Assembly (NCBI RefSeq): GCF_037997115.1
Contig: NZ_CP150484.1
Location: 7,540,717-7,575,722, forward strand
Length of the DNA: 35,006 nt
DNA from: Amycolatopsis coloradensis
GTDB lineage: Bacteria; Actinomycetota; Actinomycetes; Mycobacteriales; Pseudonocardiaceae
Reading direction: 5' to 3'
Shown here: piece by piece, positions 32,497 to 35,006 of the stretch
Layout: every line of letters starts with the position of its first letter
How positions within the stretch are numbered: the first letter of the stretch is position 1
Program-made: the position numbers and the translations under genes
The notes under the pieces: model-generated
Told to the model about the DNA's origin: nothing
The model's database searches: none
Seen by the model: the letters and a program-made list of their open reading frames with translations, nothing else

Positions 32497-32952
32497 TCAG
32501 CGGGAGGCGGGGATGATCGTCGGGATCTTGGTCTTCCGGAAGGCCGCGAACTCCACCGCGGCGGCCACCAGGATCGCGACGATCATGGTGACGCCCAAGG
32601 CCATCGGGTGGATCGAGCTGACCCCACGGAGCAGGGTCAGCGCCCCGAACAGGAGGACGATCTTGAGCACGTAACCACCGAGAGCGATCACCATCACGAA
32701 CATCGGGTCCATGCCGGCGCTGAAGCGCATCAGGCCCAGCGTCGCGAGAGCGGACACGATGGCGAGCACGCCGCCGACGACCGAGCCGAGCAGGCCCGGG
32801 AGTCCATTGAGGATGGTGAAGACGACAATGCAGATCAGCACCGCGGGCGGAACCAGCTTCAGGGAAGCCTTCGTCATCGCGTTGGCCGCCTGCAGGACCA
32901 CCTTGGCGTGAGGGTTCTCCTCCGTCTCGGCGGTCTTCTCGGTCTCGCTCAC
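32497..32952 (-). CDS. AtpI-like ATP synthase accessory membrane protein
   Basis: The 151-residue protein has a charged N-terminal tail (1-30) and four membrane helices (about 33-50, 55-75, 83-108, 115-138). Its position directly upstream of atpB matches atpI and Rv1303 of M. tuberculosis. AtpI-type proteins are thought to assist c-ring assembly or ion supply. GTG 32952 follows GGGAG at 7 nt. It follows the WecA-like gene by 56 nt. Confidence 0.85.
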   Translation of the reverse strand: MSETEKTAETEENPHAKVVLQAANAMTKASLKLVPPAVLICIVVFTILNGLPGLLGSVVGGVLAIVSALATLGLMRFSAGMDPMFVMVIALGGYVLKIVLLFGALTLLRGVSSIHPMALGVTMIVAILVAAAVEFAAFRKTKIPTIIPASR

Positions 32953-33008
32953 AGAAAACTCCCTGATCGTCTCAGCCCGCCAGTGTAGGCCCGCACCGAT
33001 ACGGCCGT

Positions 33009-34160
33009 TCAAGCAGTCCGGTTCCGGGACCGCAGCCGGGGCACGATCGACACCAGGGTCGCCAGCAGGAAGCCGAAGCCGACGATCCAGAAGACCGCGG
33101 CGCTGTCGAACAGCGTGACCGAAACCGCGCCGAACGCGAGCAGGCCCGCCCACAAGTAGATGAGCAGCACCGCGCGGCGCTGGGAGTGGCCGATCTCCAG
33201 CAGGCGGTGGTGCAGGTGCATCTTGTCCGCGGCGAACGGGCTCTCGCCGCGACGGGTGCGGCGGATGACCGCCATGATCAGGTCGAGCATCGGCACGAAC
33301 AGCACCGCGGCGACCACGACAAGCGGCGAAAGCAACGCGAGTGCGTCCTTTCCGCTGAACTGCGGGTACGGCACGCGGCCCGACGCGGACGTCGTCGCGC
33401 CCGCCAGCATGAGGCCGATCATCATCGAACCCGAGTCGCCCATGAAGATCTTCGCGGGCTGGAAGTTGTACGGCAGGAAGCCGAGACAGGCCCCGGCGAG
33501 CGTGGCGGCGATGAGGGCGGGCGGGTACGCGCCGACGTCGCCACCCGAGGAGTCGAGCAGGCCGAGAGAGAAGGAACAGGTCGCCGCGGCGGCGATGAAG
33601 CCGAGGCCGCCGGCGAGCCCGTCGAGGCCGTCGACGAAGTTCATCGCGTTGACCATGACGACCACCAGCACGACGGTCAGCAGCGCGCCCTGGTTCTTGT
33701 CCAGCACCAGCACCTGGCCGAAGGACTCGCCACCGCCGCCCCACGGCACCCAGAACGACACCCACTGCACACCGAAGATCACCAGGATCCCGGCGCACAT
33801 GACCTGGCCGGCCAGTTTCGTCCAGGCGTCCAGCTCGAACCGGTCGTCGAGGGCGCCGATCAGGGAGATCACCCCGGCGGCGAGCAGGACGCCCAGCGAA
33901 TCGAAGGAGAAGTCGAAACCGCGGCTCAGCGCGGGCAGCTGGTGCGCGAGCCCCATCGCGGCGGCGACGCCGAGGAAGATCCCGATGCCGCCCATCCGCG
34001 GGATCGGGGTGACGTGGACGTCGCGGGCCCGCGGGTTGGCGATCGCGCCGATCCGGATGGCGACCCGGCGCACGACGCCGGTGAGCAGGAAGGTCACGGC
34101 CGCCGCGGTGAGGGCGACGAGGATGTACTCCCGGATCGGGAGGCCTTGCGTAGGAGGCAT
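33009..34160 (-). CDS. WecA-like polyprenyl-phosphate GlcNAc-1-phosphate transferase
   Basis: This 383-residue membrane enzyme of the MraY/WecA family has about eleven helices. The metal/substrate motifs are present: GALDDRFELD, NAMNFVDGLDGLAGG, FMGDSGSMM and the HIHH-like MHLHHRL before RGE. It joins a sugar-1-phosphate to decaprenyl phosphate. In mycobacteria the orthologous gene starts the arabinogalactan linker, and the synteny with TsaC and AtpI matches. ATG 34160 has no clear ribosome-binding site. Confidence 0.92.
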   Translation of the reverse strand: MPPTQGLPIREYILVALTAAAVTFLLTGVVRRVAIRIGAIANPRARDVHVTPIPRMGGIGIFLGVAAAMGLAHQLPALSRGFDFSFDSLGVLLAAGVISLIGALDDRFELDAWTKLAGQVMCAGILVIFGVQWVSFWVPWGGGGESFGQVLVLDKNQGALLTVVLVVVMVNAMNFVDGLDGLAGGLGFIAAAATCSFSLGLLDSSGGDVGAYPPALIAATLAGACLGFLPYNFQPAKIFMGDSGSMMIGLMLAGATTSASGRVPYPQFSGKDALALLSPLVVVAAVLFVPMLDLIMAVIRRTRRGESPFAADKMHLHHRLLEIGHSQRRAVLLIYLWAGLLAFGAVSVTLFDSAAVFWIVGFGFLLATLVSIVPRLRSRNRTA

Positions 34161-34233
34161 GATGCGTTACGCCGCCGAGGTCCAAGTCACTCGAACACGC
34201 TACCGCGCTGGGGGGATACGCCCGGACACGGTC

Positions 34234-34884
34234 CTAGGCGAGTGACTCCGCGGGCACTCCCAGTACTTCCGCGACGGCGGCGCGGCTGACCGCGCCCTCC
34301 CGCAGGATGACCGGGTCGTCGCCGGTGAGGTCGACCATCGTGGACGGCACGGGATCGCCGGACGAGCCGCCGTCGAGGTACACCGCGACGCTGTCACCCA
34401 GCTGGTCGACGGCTTCCTGCGCGGTGGTGGCGGGCGGGCGCCCGGACACGTTGGCGCTGGAGACCGCCATCGGGCCGACGTCGCGCAGCAGTTCCAGCGC
34501 GACCGGGTGCAGCGGCATCCGCAGCATCACCGTTCCGCGTGACTGGCCCAGATCCCACTGCAGGCTCGGCGCGTGCGGAAGAATGATCGAGAGATCGCCG
34601 GGCCAGAAGGCCTCGATGAGCGCGCGGGCCTGGGGCGGCGTGCCGAGCACGAGTCCGTCCACAGTGGACCACGAGCCGACCAGGACGCCGACCGGCATGT
34701 CCGGCCCGCGGTTCTTGGCCCGGAGGAGGGACTGGACGGCGCCGCCGTCGAAGGCGTCCGCGCCGATGCCGTAGACCGTGTCCGTCGGGAGGACGACGAG
34801 ACGGCTGGAACGCACGGCGCTCGCCGCCGCGGCGAGCCCGTCGGCCCGGGATTCATGCTTGCTGCAGTCGTACACCGCGCTCAT
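34234..34884 (-). CDS. L-threonylcarbamoyladenylate synthase (TsaC/YrdC family)
   Basis: The 216-residue YrdC-domain enzyme makes threonylcarbamoyl-AMP from threonine, bicarbonate and ATP for the t6A modification of ANN-decoding tRNAs. Visible motifs are PTDTVYGIGADA, LRAKNRGPDMPVGVLV and VSSANVSGRPP. It lacks the extra Sua5 C-terminal domain, so it is the short type. ATG 34884 is preceded by TAGGCT 8 nt upstream. Upstream of wecA, as in M. tuberculosis (Rv1301-Rv1302). Confidence 0.93.
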   Translation of the reverse strand: MSAVYDCSKHESRADGLAAAASAVRSSRLVVLPTDTVYGIGADAFDGGAVQSLLRAKNRGPDMPVGVLVGSWSTVDGLVLGTPPQARALIEAFWPGDLSIILPHAPSLQWDLGQSRGTVMLRMPLHPVALELLRDVGPMAVSSANVSGRPPATTAQEAVDQLGDSVAVYLDGGSSGDPVPSTMVDLTGDDPVILREGAVSRAAVAEVLGVPAESLA

Positions 34885-34892
34885 GGCCCTTG

Positions 34893-34898
34893 AGCCTA
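34893..34898 (-). promoter_or_regulatory. Candidate leaderless -10 of the TsaC gene
   Basis: TAGGCT lies 8 nt before ATG 34884. AAGGG close to the ATG could instead act as a poor ribosome-binding site. Confidence 0.4.
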
Positions 34899-35006
34899 GC
34901 CCGGGGGCTGAAGGGCCCTTTCCCCGCATGCGATGCAGCGAAGGGGCCTTTCCAGGACCTGGACGTCGTAGCCGACGCCGCGGGTGCCGTACGAGCCGAG
35001 GTAGGA
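34896..35006 (-). CDS. 3' end of an unidentified gene, tail running through a repeat
   Basis: A minus-strand open frame enters at the right edge and stops at TAG 34896-34898. Its first 18 codons (SYLGSYGTRGVGYDVQVL) have nearly all G/C third bases and look coding. The rest, reading through the TGAAGG-type repeat, looks like a read-through tail. No family can be assigned from 36 residues; the start lies outside. Confidence 0.5.
   Translation of the reverse strand, partial: SYLGSYGTRGVGYDVQVLERPLRCIACGERALQPPG
34909..34952. repeat. TGAAGGnnnCTTTCCCC-family element
   Basis: TGAAGGGCCCTTTCCCC (34909-34925) is followed by GCATGCGATGC, close to the loop of the hairpin at 22985-23029, and by a second GAAGG...CTTTCC half. 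The halves pair imperfectly. It overlaps the 3' end of the partial gene at the right edge. Confidence 0.7.

Noticed and set aside
32497..34185. Single 562-codon minus-strand frame joining the AtpI-like region to upstream sequence
   Set aside because: Its upstream part is a shadow of the WecA-like gene in another frame; GTG 32952 with GGGAG gives the normal AtpI-like length.

Overview
The DNA is a high-GC actinobacterial chromosome segment, most likely from Amycolatopsis or a close relative in the Pseudonocardiaceae. The reasons are strong G/C bias at third codon positions, frequent GTG/TTG starts, a NucS mismatch endonuclease, an ATP synthase block flanked as in Mycobacterium (TsaC-like, WecA-like, AtpI-like, atpBEFHAGDC, DUF2550, then PduO-type adenosyltransferase and MurA), a DUF3558-like lipoprotein, an LAxTG sortase substrate and an ethylmalonyl-CoA mutase. 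The genus is inferred, not proven. No rRNA, tRNA, CRISPR array, insertion sequence or prophage was recognised.

Layout. 1-2372 (minus): PTS-type dihydroxyacetone kinase dhaK-dhaL-dhaM with overlapping genes, ending at a strong hairpin. 2441-5455 (minus): sodium:solute symporter, two-helix membrane protein and a DUF3558-like lipoprotein. 5801-8965: an unknown membrane protein, then a patatin phospholipase/papain-like peptidase pair, then a small lipoprotein gene that appears frameshifted. 9004-12614: nucS, a NUDIX hydrolase, a crotonase, a GlxA-type regulator and a divergent isochorismatase-like hydrolase. 12734-15764 (minus): an ectoine-type ABC importer ehuB-C-D-A. 15882-17903: ethylmalonyl-CoA mutase. 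18019-21048: PH-domain membrane protein, LysE exporter, LAxTG surface protein and secreted trypsin-like protease. 21049-24515: MurA, cobalamin adenosyltransferase, a 52-residue gene and an unusual EPSP synthase. 24570-34884 (minus): DUF2550 protein, complete F1Fo ATP synthase, AtpI-like protein, WecA-like transferase and TsaC/YrdC. The 3' end of another minus-strand gene enters at the right edge.

How the parts work together. The ATP synthase block is core housekeeping. The cobalamin adenosyltransferase can supply the AdoCbl that the mutase needs. The Ehu importer and the symporter take up solutes, DhaKLM channels dihydroxyacetone into glycolysis, and MurA, WecA-like and the LAxTG protein serve the cell envelope.

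Most notable observations: a cytosolic patatin/papain-like pair in which the peptidase motifs run His-Cys-Asn instead of Cys-His-Asn; an EPSP synthase with Ala at the position of the glyphosate-contacting Gly; MurA with Asp in place of the fosfomycin-target Cys; a run of about ten genes whose only start signal is a TAnnnT hexamer 4-8 nt before the start codon, suggesting leaderless mRNAs; and a family of TGAAGGnnnCTTTCCCC hairpins plus a perfect 23-bp palindrome at gene ends.
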